Positions 33,316 through 43,109 of a stretch of 64,000 nucleotides of DNA are shown piece after piece (position 1 is the stretch's first letter; the number at the start of each line of letters is the position of its first letter). Location of the stretch: assembly GCF_000346465.2 (NCBI RefSeq), contig NC_034010.1, positions 19,958,087 to 20,022,086 on the forward strand, in the 5' to 3' direction. The notes under the pieces were generated by a model. That model was not told the origin of the DNA, ran no database searches, and saw nothing but the letters and a program-made list of their open reading frames with translations. Source of the DNA: Prunus persica (Eukaryota > Streptophyta > Magnoliopsida > Rosales > Rosaceae). A program made the position numbers and the translations under genes.

Positions 33316-33544
33316 CCGAACCCAAACATAAATATGATGAATTGCGTTGTTTCTGAGACGTGTCTTGAGAAATCTAATCATCATTTGTATACAGAAATGG
33401 AGGTCCCACTGGACCAAAATGAAAGCAATGTGAAACCCTAACCGCGACCAACACACCAAGAGAGATGGACTCAACGTGAATGTTTGTTGGCGGACATTCA
33501 CATGGAAACATACATTTCTAACTTCGAAGCATCTCCGTGAATTT

Positions 33545-33900
33545 GGACCATATTAATTTAAGATATATTTAGTGATATACCCATTTCTAGCACTAATATT
33601 ATAAATAAACCCTACACAATTGAATTTCTATAAACAAATCCAAAAAATGACAGCTGGCCTTATTGAATTTAATATTAATGATTAAATTACTTTGATGCCC
33701 TATTAAGTGTTTTGGGTATTTTTATGAGATTTTGGGGTTGGGCTTGTTTTAAGAAATTGATGGCAATTTTGTAATTTATAAGAAGTTAAAAGCTTCATTG
33801 TTATGTTGTAAATGGGCTTTGAGTGTGTTTCTAAAGTCCATTTTATATGGGGTATTTTCATAATTTAGGCCTCTATATTAGGTATAATAGTGAATCTCCC
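33545..33900. repeat. Non-autonomous element, copy 2
   Basis: Reverse-orientation match to 7040-7440 (see there). It lies between copy G and the shared tail of the duplication and is absent at the corresponding place near 37960. Confidence 0.6.
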
Positions 33901-34064
33901 AAAAAATTAATGCCTAATGCTTGTATTGTGGTCCTACTATATTGTGTTTTAAAGAGTCTACTGCTATGTATATGTACCATTAGTCCATACATATATTCAT
34001 TTTTGTCCTACCTCTATTAGCATGAGATTTGTATATATGTTATGAAACCCAACGTTGCCATACC

Positions 34065-34708
34065 CGTGGAAGCATATATTTTCGTCTCCAATCAGGGCAC
34101 GCCACGTAGAAAAGAAGAATATCTCTTAAATTAATTAATTAAATCAATTTATCTGGCTAATTAATTAATTGGGATAAATATCTTAATTAATATGATATTA
34201 TCTTTATTTAAAGAGATAATATCATTAATTTAGATATTATCCTAATAAAGAGAAGATAATATCATTTAATTCAGATATTATCTTCTTAAGAGATAATATC
34301 ATTAATTCGGATATTATCAAGTCCGACTCGATCCCTACGAAACCCTAGCCCTGAGGCTCCTATAAATAGACGACCTCATTCATCATTCAAGGGACATCTA
34401 AACATACTCCTAATACCCGAGAAAAATACCCGAAGCTCTCTCTCCCTCTTCACTCTCCATATTTTCTCCATACGGCTCTGGCCATCCGGTTTACACCCTA
34501 CATACAACTCCGTATCCTTTGCTTAGCTATTGTTTTCCTACAAACACTCGAACTAACTTAGGCATCGGAGGGCCTTTGGCCAACACTCCACGGGTGTAGT
34601 CTATTTACTCCAATCTTTTTTACAGGAATCAAGGAAGAGAGAGAAGGAAGATCGAAGGTTGAAGGATCTAGAAGCGAATATTCTCCTGCAAGATTATTTG
34701 CACAAACA
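34065..34708. mobile_element. Solo LTR with 5-bp target duplication
   Basis: 644 bases bounded by ATACC on both sides (34060-34064 and 34709-34713). The paralogous segment near 38110 has a single ATACC at the same place, an empty site. The insert has a TATA box TATAAATAGA at 34361, a C/T-rich downstream leader, CTTAGGCATCGGAGGGCCTT, and it ends ...AAACA. It begins CGTGG rather than TG, so one terminal base is probably mutated. Inside (34150-34320) are repeated GATAATATCATTAAT units in both orientations. No internal retroelement domain. Confidence 0.75.
34361..34368 (+). promoter_or_regulatory. TATA box in the solo LTR
   Basis: CTCCTATAAATAGACGACC, a consensus plant TATA box in a position fitting LTR U3; reads rightward. 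Confidence 0.55.
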
Positions 34709-35134
34709 ATACCTGTGTACATTATAAATTGTTCAGTTTCTTACTCTCACTTATCTCCCAATTTCGATCATACAATTTCGTTCTAGAATTCTAAGATAAT
34801 ACTACAATTTCACTATTATTCGCACATTCGAAGATTTGTTGTATTTGAAAAGTGATTTTTCAAGAATCCTTTAGTAAACTCAATTGTGTCGGGGTCTCTA
34901 CTCTAACCGTATCTTTGTAGTGATTCTTTTCTCCTTTGATTAGGATGTCGATGATAAAGGAAAATTTTATACATGAGATTTTGAGTCGTTAATTATATAG
35001 CAATTGAAACATCAATGGGCCATAATCTAGTGCTTCATTAATTTTGTGTAGCAAATTAATAGTTGTGTGTGTGTGTATGTTTTTTTTTTTTTTTTTTTTG
35101 GTGCTAATAGTGGTTTTGTGTGTTAAATGATTAA

Positions 35135-35868
35135 GGCCCAGTTTGGGATTGCTGTCACTTTTAAAAAAAGTTGCTTCTGCTGTGATTTGAATTAGCTGTA
35201 AAATAAAACAGCTCCATGTTTAGTAAATAATATTTTTAAAGTGATGTTAGTACAAAAAGCAGTGTCAAAACCGTTTGGTAAATTTTAATATAAAATGGTT
35301 GTAACTGTGAATAATGACTAAAATAAACATGATGTTGAAAGTGTTATGTACTAATCATGTGGTGCTAGTGATGGTGATGAAATGGAGGTGGTGGTGGTGA
35401 TGAAGGTGGAGTTGGTGGTTGTGGTAGTGGTGGTGGTGGTGGTGGTGGAGGTGGAGGTGGAGATGGAGGAGGTGGTGGTGGAGGTGGTGGAGGAAGTGGT
35501 GGTTGTGGTGGTGGTGGCGGAGGATGAGGAAAAGGAGGATGTGGTAGTGATGGCGGCGATGGCGGTGGTTGTGGAGGTAGTGAATGTGGTGGTGCAAGTG
35601 GTGGAGTTGGATGTGGAAGTGGAGGTGGTGCCATTTTTAAAAATGAATGATGGTATTTTGGGAATTAATTTTTTTTATTAAAGGTTCATCTCTGCTTCTT
35701 TTGAAAGCAGCTTTGAAAAGCAACTTAAAACTTGCTTTTAAAAACTGTTGTCAAAAGGCCATTGCTTTTAAAATAATCGGGATATTTTATTTTTACCAAA
35801 CACTTTAAACTGCTTAATTTTAAAGTGAAGTAGGTTTTTGGCCAAAAAAAACAATCCCAAACGGGACC
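35135..35868. mobile_element. PIF/Harbinger-like MITE carrying a GGT-rich repeat
   Basis: Terminal inverted repeats GGCCCAGTTTGGGATTG (left) and CAATCCCAAACGGGACC (right), flanked by TAA on both sides (35132-35134, 35869-35871). A 3-bp TAA/TTA duplication with GG.CC.GTTTGG ends is the Tourist/PIF-Harbinger pattern. The paralogue at 38501-38507 has an uninterrupted TAA. The interior at 35355-35640 is a (GGT/GGA)n tract whose open frames (poly-Pro one way, poly-Val/Glu the other) are artefacts of the repeat. Confidence 0.85.
35380..35640. repeat. (GGT)n/(GGA)n low-complexity tract
   Basis: Strongly strand-asymmetric G-rich trinucleotide tract with many GG runs, within the MITE; absent from the paralogous site with the rest of the element. 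Confidence 0.9.
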
Positions 35869-35939
35869 TAACAAAGAAATTTCTTACGCAAAATGACTCA
35901 TTTGCACAAATATCAGTTTTCAACGTTTAATGGTTGGTT

Positions 35940-36095
35940 CACATGCGAAAACCCATAGGCAATTGACTGGAAAGATATAGTGGGGGCCCAATATTGACGA
36001 ATTTCCTAGTGGCATATCCATCGCGGTCACCACGTCATCAGTGTCTTGAGCGAGTCCAGCAGCAGCCGAGTCACCCACAAAAATTACCTTGTCAA
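35940..36095 (-). pseudogene. TLVQ-family C-terminal fragment
   Basis: GATATAGTGGGGGCCCAATA, TGGCATATCCATCGCGGTC and a CAGCAGC..CACCCACAAAA stretch match the 3' parts of copies D (20110-20235) and C (14935-15075), subfamily with the VNIGP tail. Frame is lost. The same fragment is in the right duplication unit. Confidence 0.65.
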
Positions 36096-36974
36096 AAAAC
36101 TTTTTCCATGTATTTATTTGGTATTTGAACGGGTAATAATGGGTTGAACTCAAAATTATCAAATTATTAATTGTGCGTGTTTGGGTCGTGTTTTTTTCAT
36201 GCAGATTTCGAGTCATGTACCGAGTCAGAAATTGCCACACCCAATGCCTATATAATACGGAAAACTCAATTTATAAAGGAAAAAAGACGTAGCATGACAC
36301 ATTGGGAGAATATGAAGGAAAATGTTCTACATTGGAAAGTTGGAAAATCTTGCAAAGGCTTATAAGGAGTTGAGTTACTCTCCCCATTACGAATTGATTT
36401 TGGGATGAAACCTACTTCCTTCAGACATCACAAAGCAACACGTAAAATGCCCCAACGGGGTCAAACTTAGTAGAAAAGACCATAGACCATTATCTTGTAG
36501 ACTATTGGTCTCAGGTTCGAATTTCCATAACACATTGAAAATGTCTGTGAAAAAACGTCTCCCTCAATATTGTTTGTATAACAAAATAATAAATAAATGG
36601 AGACACGGCGCCACTTACAAGCAAACCAAGGTGCATGTTATACAAGTCATGCAGAGATCCTTCTCACAATTCTCATATGGTTCGCCTTAAATTGCAAATT
36701 CCATGGAATTCTTGTTACTTCTCACCTCTATTTATGGTTCATTTCTAAATGCACGTAGCTTCCAGGAAAGGCCCCCCCTGATTTAAAGAAAGGGGGAAAA
36801 TAAGAAAGCAACCTATGTTGCGACAATGTGTCGTCTCACGACTCATGCTTTGTCAATGTAAAGGCACGTGCTACAATCTCACGGCTTCAACTTTTATTTA
36901 TTTTCCTCTTCGTATATTTAAAAAAGAAAAAAAGAAAAAAGAAATATTTATTTGAAGAATATGAGGTCGCGGAT

Positions 36975-37110
36975 TAATTCACTGCTCCGCATTCTCCCCA
37001 GTCACTCACATAGGAAGATCTTCACCATTTATTTTTGGGAGTGAGTGGGACCCATGCATAAGTAACTATTTTTCAACGGTCTTGATCTACACTCAACCTT
37101 GTACGTTATC
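36975..37110 (+). promoter_or_regulatory. Upstream module of gene H
   Basis: CTGCTCCGCATTCTCCCCAG, GAAGATCTTCACC, GTGGGACCCATGCATAAG and AACGGTCTTGATCTACACTC lie 190-325 bases before the ATG at 37300. GTGGGACC (37045-37052) matches the TCP-factor consensus GGNCCCAC on the other strand. It is the same module seen at the other family loci, here in sense orientation. Confidence 0.6.
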
Positions 37111-37164
37111 TGCTGCAGCTGCATCTAGTTCAAGCTTGACAAGCCATATGGTCCAAAACAGCCG

Positions 37165-37216
37165 ACATATTTTGGTCCAGTGGGACCTCAGACATATTTT
37201 GGTCCAGTGGACCTCA
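37165..37216 (+). repeat. Tandem 26-bp promoter duplication
   Basis: ACATATTTTGGTCCAGTGG followed by GACCTCA occurs twice, one base apart, just upstream of the TATA box of gene H. The second unit lacks one G. Copy G has only one unit. Confidence 0.85.
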
Positions 37217-37223
37217 ATTTCTG

Positions 37224-37231
37224 TATAAAAA
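37224..37231 (+). promoter_or_regulatory. TATA box of gene H
   Basis: TTCTGTATAAAAATGATG about 70 bases before the ATG at 37300. The matching position in copy G reads GTATACAAA, a weakened box. Confidence 0.5.
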
Positions 37232-37299
37232 TGATGATCAGATTTCTAAAGACACATCTCAGAAAAAACGCAATTCAACAAATTTATTTTTGGGTTCTG

Positions 37300-37902
37300 A
37301 TGATGATCAATCCTGTTCCCTGTTGCAATGTCAGATACTTCATCAACAATCAGCCACAGTACTCCATGAACTACTCAGTTGTACTACAAATAATGCCTAC
37401 TTCTTCGAATTCGACGACGTCGTATTCTATTGGTTACAATCACCATGACATTTGTGCCTTCATGATTCCAACACTCCTGACGTTGGTCCAGATGAAATTT
37501 CCAGCCGTAGATCTGTTTCAAACACACCCTACGGCCATCAGAGTTTTGCTTTCTAGTTTACTTGCATATTGCTTCGCCTTCAGTTTTGGTGGTCATGCAT
37601 ATAAATGGTGTCGCATGGCCATGCTTGTGTCTGGTTCACTCTCGGTCGCCACACTCTTGTGGCTTCTGTTTTTTCCACCACACTACTGCTCCTACCTCAT
37701 ATTGTCCGTCTTGTTGTTGCCGGTGGTGGGGCTGGGCTTGGAACGCTTGGTTCTTTAACTGTGGCAGCGCATCAGCCAAGAATTAGGCGGGGCACGAAAT
37801 CGCATTAGTCGGAGGGAATGCCCGCTTTTGCCAATGACCTCAATGAATGTACCACGCAGACAAACTCTTTGGTCAAGTGTTATTCTCTCTCGTCTAGATT
37901 AG
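37300..37902 (+). pseudogene. TLVQ-family copy H, premature stop
   Basis: The only near-complete plus-strand member. ATGATG at 37300 gives MMINPVPCCNVRYFINNQPQ, then the core AFMIPTLLTLVQMKFPA with VDLFQTHP, and all four hydrophobic segments to LGLERLVL. A TAA at 37756-37758 then replaces the usual basic segment. Beyond it the frame stays open for 47 codons (LWQRISQELGGARNRISRRE, CPLLPMTSMN) to TAG at 37900-37902. The stop removes the basic and PLLP tail but no helix, so a shortened product is possible. It keeps a promoter module and a good TATA box. Confidence 0.75.
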
Positions 37903-38649
37903 GCCTTATATAATTTTAAAATTAACTTCATTAATCTCATGTCATATGAGAGAATTGAAATAAAAGTCAGAGAAAAAGTTAGCGCCTAGTGCTTGTATTG
38001 TGGTCCAACTATGTAGTGTTTTATGTACCATTAGTCCATCCATATTCATTTTTGTCCTACCTCTATTAGCATGAGATTCGTGTATATGTTATGAAACCCA
38101 ACGTTGACATACCTGTGTACATTATAAATTGTTCAGTTTCTTACTCTCACTTCTCTTCTAATTTCGATAATACAATTTCGTTCTAGAATTCTAAGATAAT
38201 ACTTCGATTTCACTACTATTCGCACATTCCAAGACTTGTTATATTTTAAAAGTGAATTTTCAAGAATCCTTTAGCAAACTCAATTGTGTCGGGGTCTCTA
38301 CTCTAACCATATCTTTGTAGTGACTCTTTCCTCTTCTAATTAGGATGTCGATGATAAAGGAAGATTTTATACATGAGATTTTGGGTCGACATAAAGCAAT
38401 TGAAACATCAATGAGCCATAATCTAGTGCTTCATTAATAGTTGTGTGTGTGTGTGTTTTTTTGTTTTTTTGTTGTGCTAATAATGGTTTTGTGTGTTAAA
38501 TGACTAACAAAGAAATTTCTTATGCAAAATGACTCATTTGCACAAAAATCAGAAAACTAACAAAGTAAGATAATGGTTGGTGAGAGAGACTTGATGATGC
38601 TTGTGCTAAATAAATAACTGACTATTCAACGCTTAATGGTTGGTCCAAT

Positions 38650-38805
38650 AAATGCGAAAAACCATAGGCAATAGACTGGAACGATATAGTGGGGGCCCAA
38701 TATTGACGAATTTCCTAGTGGCATATCCATCGCGGTCACCACGTCATCAGTGTCCTGAGCAAGTCCAGCAGCAGCCGAGTCACCCACAAAAATTACCTTG
38801 TCAAA
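38650..38805 (-). pseudogene. TLVQ-family C-terminal fragment (second copy)
   Basis: Nearly identical to 35940-36095, carried by the segmental duplication. Confidence 0.65.
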
Positions 38806-38839
38806 AAACTTTTTCCATGTATTTATTTGGTATTTGAAC

Positions 38840-39214
38840 TCAATTTGCCCTTAATTATATTGTAATCACCTTGTGACATTGTGACTTGCCAACTTTTTCT
38901 ATGATCTATCCTTTTCTTTTTGGTGACAAAGGGCCAAGCAGCAAAGAGAACTACACAGAAATAAATCTAGGCCTAGCCAAATGTTAGGTATCAACAAAGA
39001 GGGTATTACAGGCACAAGGAGGGGTTAATTCGAAACAATGAAGACTAGGGTTCATGACTCATGTCAACTAGAACATCTGCAACGCAGTTCTGTGCACGAA
39101 AAACATGCTTAATCCCTCAAGCTTCAGCTTGCAGCAATTAATCAAGCTAAAAGAGGGGATGAGTTAAAGCAATAGGACAAGAGAAGAGTTTGGCACCTAG
39201 TATCCCCAGGCCAA
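38840..39214. other. Intergenic, no gene seen
   Basis: No conserved frame or repeat partner recognised. Confidence 0.45.
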
Positions 39215-39450
39215 CTGAAGCACCCACCTTTGGTAAATGCAAGGATGTGGAAACAGTCCTCAAGCTAAGTAGTCCTCAAGCTAAGTAGTCCTCCACCTTC
39301 TGATCATCATCAGTAAACCCAAATAAGAAGCCCACCAAGCGTGACCATCATCAGCAAAATTGGATTGGAATGATGAACTGAAGATGGAGTGTAGTAACCA
39401 AAAGCTTCGTCAAGCTTACCAAGAAGATCAAAGCAAGAAAAGGAAAACTC
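39215..39450 (+). pseudogene. Relic of the 28.3-28.7 kb gene
   Basis: Matches 28440-28690 (GATGGAGTGTAGTAACC.AAAGCTTC, ACCAAG, AAGGA, AGTCCTCAAGCTAAGTA) but with the segments reordered: the block that is last in the 28-kb copy comes first here and is doubled. No useful frame remains. Confidence 0.6.
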
Positions 39451-39474
39451 AAATAGTTCTTCACATCAAGGATT

Positions 39475-39690
39475 TGCCGATGGGGAATGCTAGCAATCTT
39501 CTCTCTAACATTCTCTTTTAGACCTTCTCCCTTCTCCTTATGACATGTGTCACTTTTTCTACGCTTAAAATAATGACATTAAGCATTAGACAATATATAT
39601 TTTGTTTTCAAATTTACCCTTATTAAATTTATTAACTTTATGTTTCCTTCAATTTACAACTTAAACAATGTAAATTTAAAAAAATAAACA
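39475..39690. repeat. Inverted repeat arm, left
   Basis: GGGGAATGCTAGCAATC...TAACATTCTCTTTTAGACC...ATGACATGTGTCACTTTTTC is matched in reverse complement by 41510-41706. The two lie about 1.8 kb apart and bracket the LTR-like copy at 40010-41510. Either two insertions of one MITE or the ends of a composite element. Confidence 0.7.
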
Positions 39691-40009
39691 CTAAAAGTTC
39701 AATTAAATAAACATTTGAAAATAAAATTTTAGTATACTTCCCTATAAAAAAATAAAATTAAAAAAAACCCTTTTTTGGTTCTAAAAATAAGTTTTACAAT
39801 AAAACTGTTAAACCCAATCATCCCTACCCAATCATCACCATTCCTCTCTAATCCAAAACCCCCACCGTGCACTGTACCTCTCGCTCCCTTTGCTCCTTCG
39901 ATTCCATGCCCAAAAACCCATCACCCCTTCCCTCACCAAAAAAGAGTAAACATAAATATATATATATTTTTAAACTGACGTTAATTTTATGAAAGATGTT
40001 TGTAGGGGA

Positions 40010-40244
40010 TTTTTCATTTCGACAGCTACAAATGGCCCTGGGCTGCTGTAAATAGTCAAATGTATGAAATTGCCCTTGGATCTGAGTTCAAGAATCAGAC
40101 CTCAAGAGTGCTTCGAAATGGTAGCTGAGCCTTAGGAAACACCTTGGTCTTCTTCACTAATGAAATCCACAGTTGCTTACAAATAAATTCTTGGTTTGGC
40201 TTGAGAAGCTTGTGTCATGGAAGCTAAACATTCATGAGTTTAGC

Positions 40245-40294
<50 letters not shown>

Positions 40295-41510
40295 AGATTT
40301 TCTATGAGAAATAGAGGTTTAAAGTAAAGGATTTCGTAAGAATTTGCCGAGGAGAGAGACAGAGACAGAGATTAGGGTGGAAGAATGGGTACTTTAGGTA
40401 ATTTTCCGACAGCTTGACGAAAGCTTTGTCAGGCTCTGGAATGGCGTGCCAAAAGATAAGATGAGAAGAGATGGAGGAATAGGACTCAAAATTGAAGGGT
40501 TCTAAGGATGAGAGGTGATGCTTGCTCTTTCTGGATGTGTGTTCAGATAATAGGTAGACGATACCCCTCCCCTCGCCCCCCCTCTGTTTTTTTAGCCACT
40601 AGAAGCTCCTTCTTCCCAAGAAACCTTAATGGGTTCTCTCCAATTTTGCCAAGTCTTCCCTTTCATTTCTCTTCCCTTCCTTTGATTCTTCATAATATGT
40701 GAAATCACCCTTTGTCCAAAGACACAGAGACAAGATTATTGGGAGCTCAAAAGTCTTTCTGTAGCCGCTCCAATGGTAACCTCCCATCTTTGGTTATCAC
40801 TTCTCCTTCTTTCCTCTCTTATTTTATGGAAAGAGTTGCTAAGGGAAGGAAATAGATAGCAGCGTTGGTCTGAAGGATGCCTTTTTTCCTAGCAACCTAC
40901 GCGCGCTAATACCCTTTGGTCTTTTGAATGTTTTGTCTTGAGGTTTGCCTTTAGTCACATGCTAGAGCCTCCCAGCAGCCTGCATATGTGAGTCATTCCT
41001 TGGTTTTTATCGTGGTTATGTCTCCAATCGTGTGCTGGAGACTTTCAGATATTTTTCTTGGTCACTTGGGCCTTCCTAATGTAATGGGTTTGTCTGCTAG
41101 GGAATAGGCCAACTTCACAAAGTGATGGACTATTTTTATTAAGATGATGGGTCAATTTTCTAAAGTGGTGGGCTCCCTTTTTCTCTCATTTATGCTTACC
41201 TACATATTTGGACTCAAGAAATGGGCTTGAGTTTTAGGGCTCCTATGCAGCCCAAAACTTCCATTTCTCGGCTCATCAATGGGCCTCATAAATGCTCGTT
41301 ACCATTCATACCATAACTCGCTCAGCAAGCTCCAGTCATTCACGTGGCTTGGGCCCACTCAAGCTTATAGCATGACGTGTTGCTTATTTACTTGGCGTGA
41401 CACGTGTGTAAGACCATATAATAAACTCTTGCGTACCCAAGTTTATGTTTCTTCCAAAATTAGGTGTCGTACTGGGATATAAATATATTTGGGCCTCAAC
41501 AATGTTAAAT
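40010..41510. repeat. Long LTR-like sequence, copy 1
   Basis: Shares ordered landmarks with 41706-43010 and 53870-55200: TCATGAGTTTAGC followed by a GA tract, CCCAAGAAACC.TAATGG, TTCCCTTTCATTTCTCTTC, ATGGGCTTGAG, CATTTCTCGGCTCATCAATG, TGGCTTGGGCCCACTC and TTGGGCCTCAAC near the end. No coding domain. Three diverged copies of a non-coding 1.3-1.5-kb unit suggest LTRs of a large retroelement. Confidence 0.5.
40247..40292. repeat. (GA)n microsatellite
   Basis: About 23 GA units within LTR-like copy 1; the corresponding place in the copy at 54165-54185 has a short GA run. Confidence 0.95.
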
Positions 41511-41706
41511 TTCTCTCTTAATTTTTTAACAATATGGAAACAAAAGTTAGTTCGTCTAATGCATTTAATAAGGGTAAATTTGGAAAACAAAAGATAAATT
41601 GTCTAATATATTAATGATATTATTTTAAGTGTAGAAAAAGTAACACATGTCATAAAGAAAATGGAGAACGTCCAAAAGAGAATGTTAAAGTTGCTAGCAT
41701 TCCCCT
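41510..41706. repeat. Inverted repeat arm, right
   Basis: Reverse-complement partner of 39475-39690, ending GTTGCTAGCATTCCCCTTT. Confidence 0.7.
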
Positions 41707-43010
41707 TTGCGGAAATTAGCACTGAGGGGAAGTTTAGGCTTTTTGGGGGGAAAGAGGGAAGTGTTAAGGTAAGAAAAGAGAGGTTTGCAAGAAGATTTGG
41801 CTGAGAAGAGGTTAAGGAAGAGCAATGTTCTTCCGGCAGCTTGATAGATTCTGAAAGTGGTCTGCCATAAGAGGAAAATAGAGAATAAGGGTGAATAGCG
41901 CACGAAATTGCTGGGTTTTGCACGTGAGAGAGGAAACTTGCTCTCTGAAATGTGGGTTGGTTTTGTTGGGTGGAAGAGACCTCCTTTTATAGCTGCGGGA
42001 AACCTTCATTCCCTAAGAAACCCTAATGGTTTTCACCCCATTTGGCCAAGCTTTTCCCTTCCTTTCTCTTCTCTTCTCTTGAATTTTCTTATCTTAGTGA
42101 AATTTCCTTTGCCTATTTGCACAAAATCAGGAATTTTGTGAGCTCAAGGCTTCTTTCCCGCAGCTGCTTTAGTGGGAGACTTCCATCCTTGGCTCTTTTT
42201 CCTCTTCTTTTCTTTCTCCTTCTTTGGCTAGATCTGGTGAAGGATAGCAAATGGATATACATGCTGGTTTGAAGAGTGCTCCTCCTCCTGACAGCTTGCG
42301 TGCTAATATCCCTTGGCTCCTTGCTTTGAGACTTGCTCTTCCCATGTGCTGGAACCTCCCAGCAGCTTTATTCAATGAACCTTCAAACCTCCCTTTCGTG
42401 GCTTCTATTCCCGCCAGGTGCTTGGAGCCTTTAGCTCATTTATGGCAATTGTATGGGCCAAGGTTCACTAAGTATATGGGCTATTTTTATTAAACGTTGG
42501 GCTTTTTGGTTGGGCTATTCTTTGATTGGGCTATTTTTTCCTCTTTTGTGCTTACCCATGTGTTTGGGCTTAAGAAATGGCTCTCGAGGCTCCCAAGCAA
42601 CCCGAGACTTCCATTTCTAAACCCATCAATGGGCCTCATGTCAATTTATTACCATCCATATCACAACCCACTCAAGCAAGCCCCGGGCATTTGAGTGGCT
42701 TGGGCCCACTTAGGCTTGTAGTGTGGTTGGGTGTGAAATAACGATTTCGTGCTTGGCATGGCATGTCGCTCGGCATGTTTTAATTTTATCGCCCTTGGGA
42801 AGGGTTGCGATGTTTAATTTTGGCATGGGCTTGTAGAGCCGGTATATTCTAGCATGATGAATTATTTATTTAGTATGGCACGTGAACTGCAATTTGTATG
42901 TGACAAGTTTTCGTGTACTCCGTTTTACACCTTTTCTTAATAGAGTGTCGTTTTGGGCTGATAATTTATTCGAGTCCAACCATGAATTTTTTGGGTCTCA
43001 ACAGCATACA
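41706..43010. repeat. Long LTR-like sequence, copy 2 (5'-truncated)
   Basis: Same orientation as copy 1, lacking its first about 330 bases where the inverted-repeat arm abuts. It keeps TTTTATAGCTGCGGGAAACC (possible TATA), the CCATTTCTAAACCCATCAATG block and the TTGGGTCTCAACA end. Confidence 0.5.
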
Positions 43011-43080
43011 ATGGTTACAAACCAATTACATGATATAGACATATAATTGTTACAAACCAATTACATGATATAGACAAGCC
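43010..43080. repeat. Short tandem duplication
   Basis: GGTTACAAACCAATTACATG-type text occurs twice (about 43015 and 43050); a single related copy lies at about 27905. Confidence 0.6.
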
Positions 43081-43109
43081 CTAAATAATATAATGGGACC
43101 TATAATTGA

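Larger units (their letters stand above)
31640..36137. repeat. Segmental duplication, left unit
   Basis: Collinear in parts with 36240-38838. 31640-32720 matches 36240-37145 (promoter side), and 33930-36137 matches 37960-38838 apart from two insertions here (34065-34708 and 35135-35868). The gene-bearing middle differs in orientation between units. Confidence 0.8.
36240..38838. repeat. Segmental duplication, right unit
   Basis: Partner of 31640-36137. Order: ACATTGGAAAGTTGGAAAAT block, AAGCAAACCAAGGTGCATGT block, upstream module, gene H, tail with the C-terminal fragment. It ends at TTTTTCCATGTATTTATTTG like the left unit. Confidence 0.8.

Noticed and set aside
34770..34800. TTCTAGAA near 34.78 and 38.18 kb as heat-shock elements
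   Set aside because: Single sites in duplicated tail sequence, not upstream of an intact gene in the right orientation; unlike the spaced array at 62.2 kb.
35365..35634. Proline-rich, extensin-like minus frame
   Set aside because: Produced by a GGT/GGA tract inside a MITE; all six frames are open because of the repeat, and the empty paralogous site lacks it.
41279..42694. Several plus frames in the LTR-like repeats
   Set aside because: Not kept between the two LTR-like copies, no domain.
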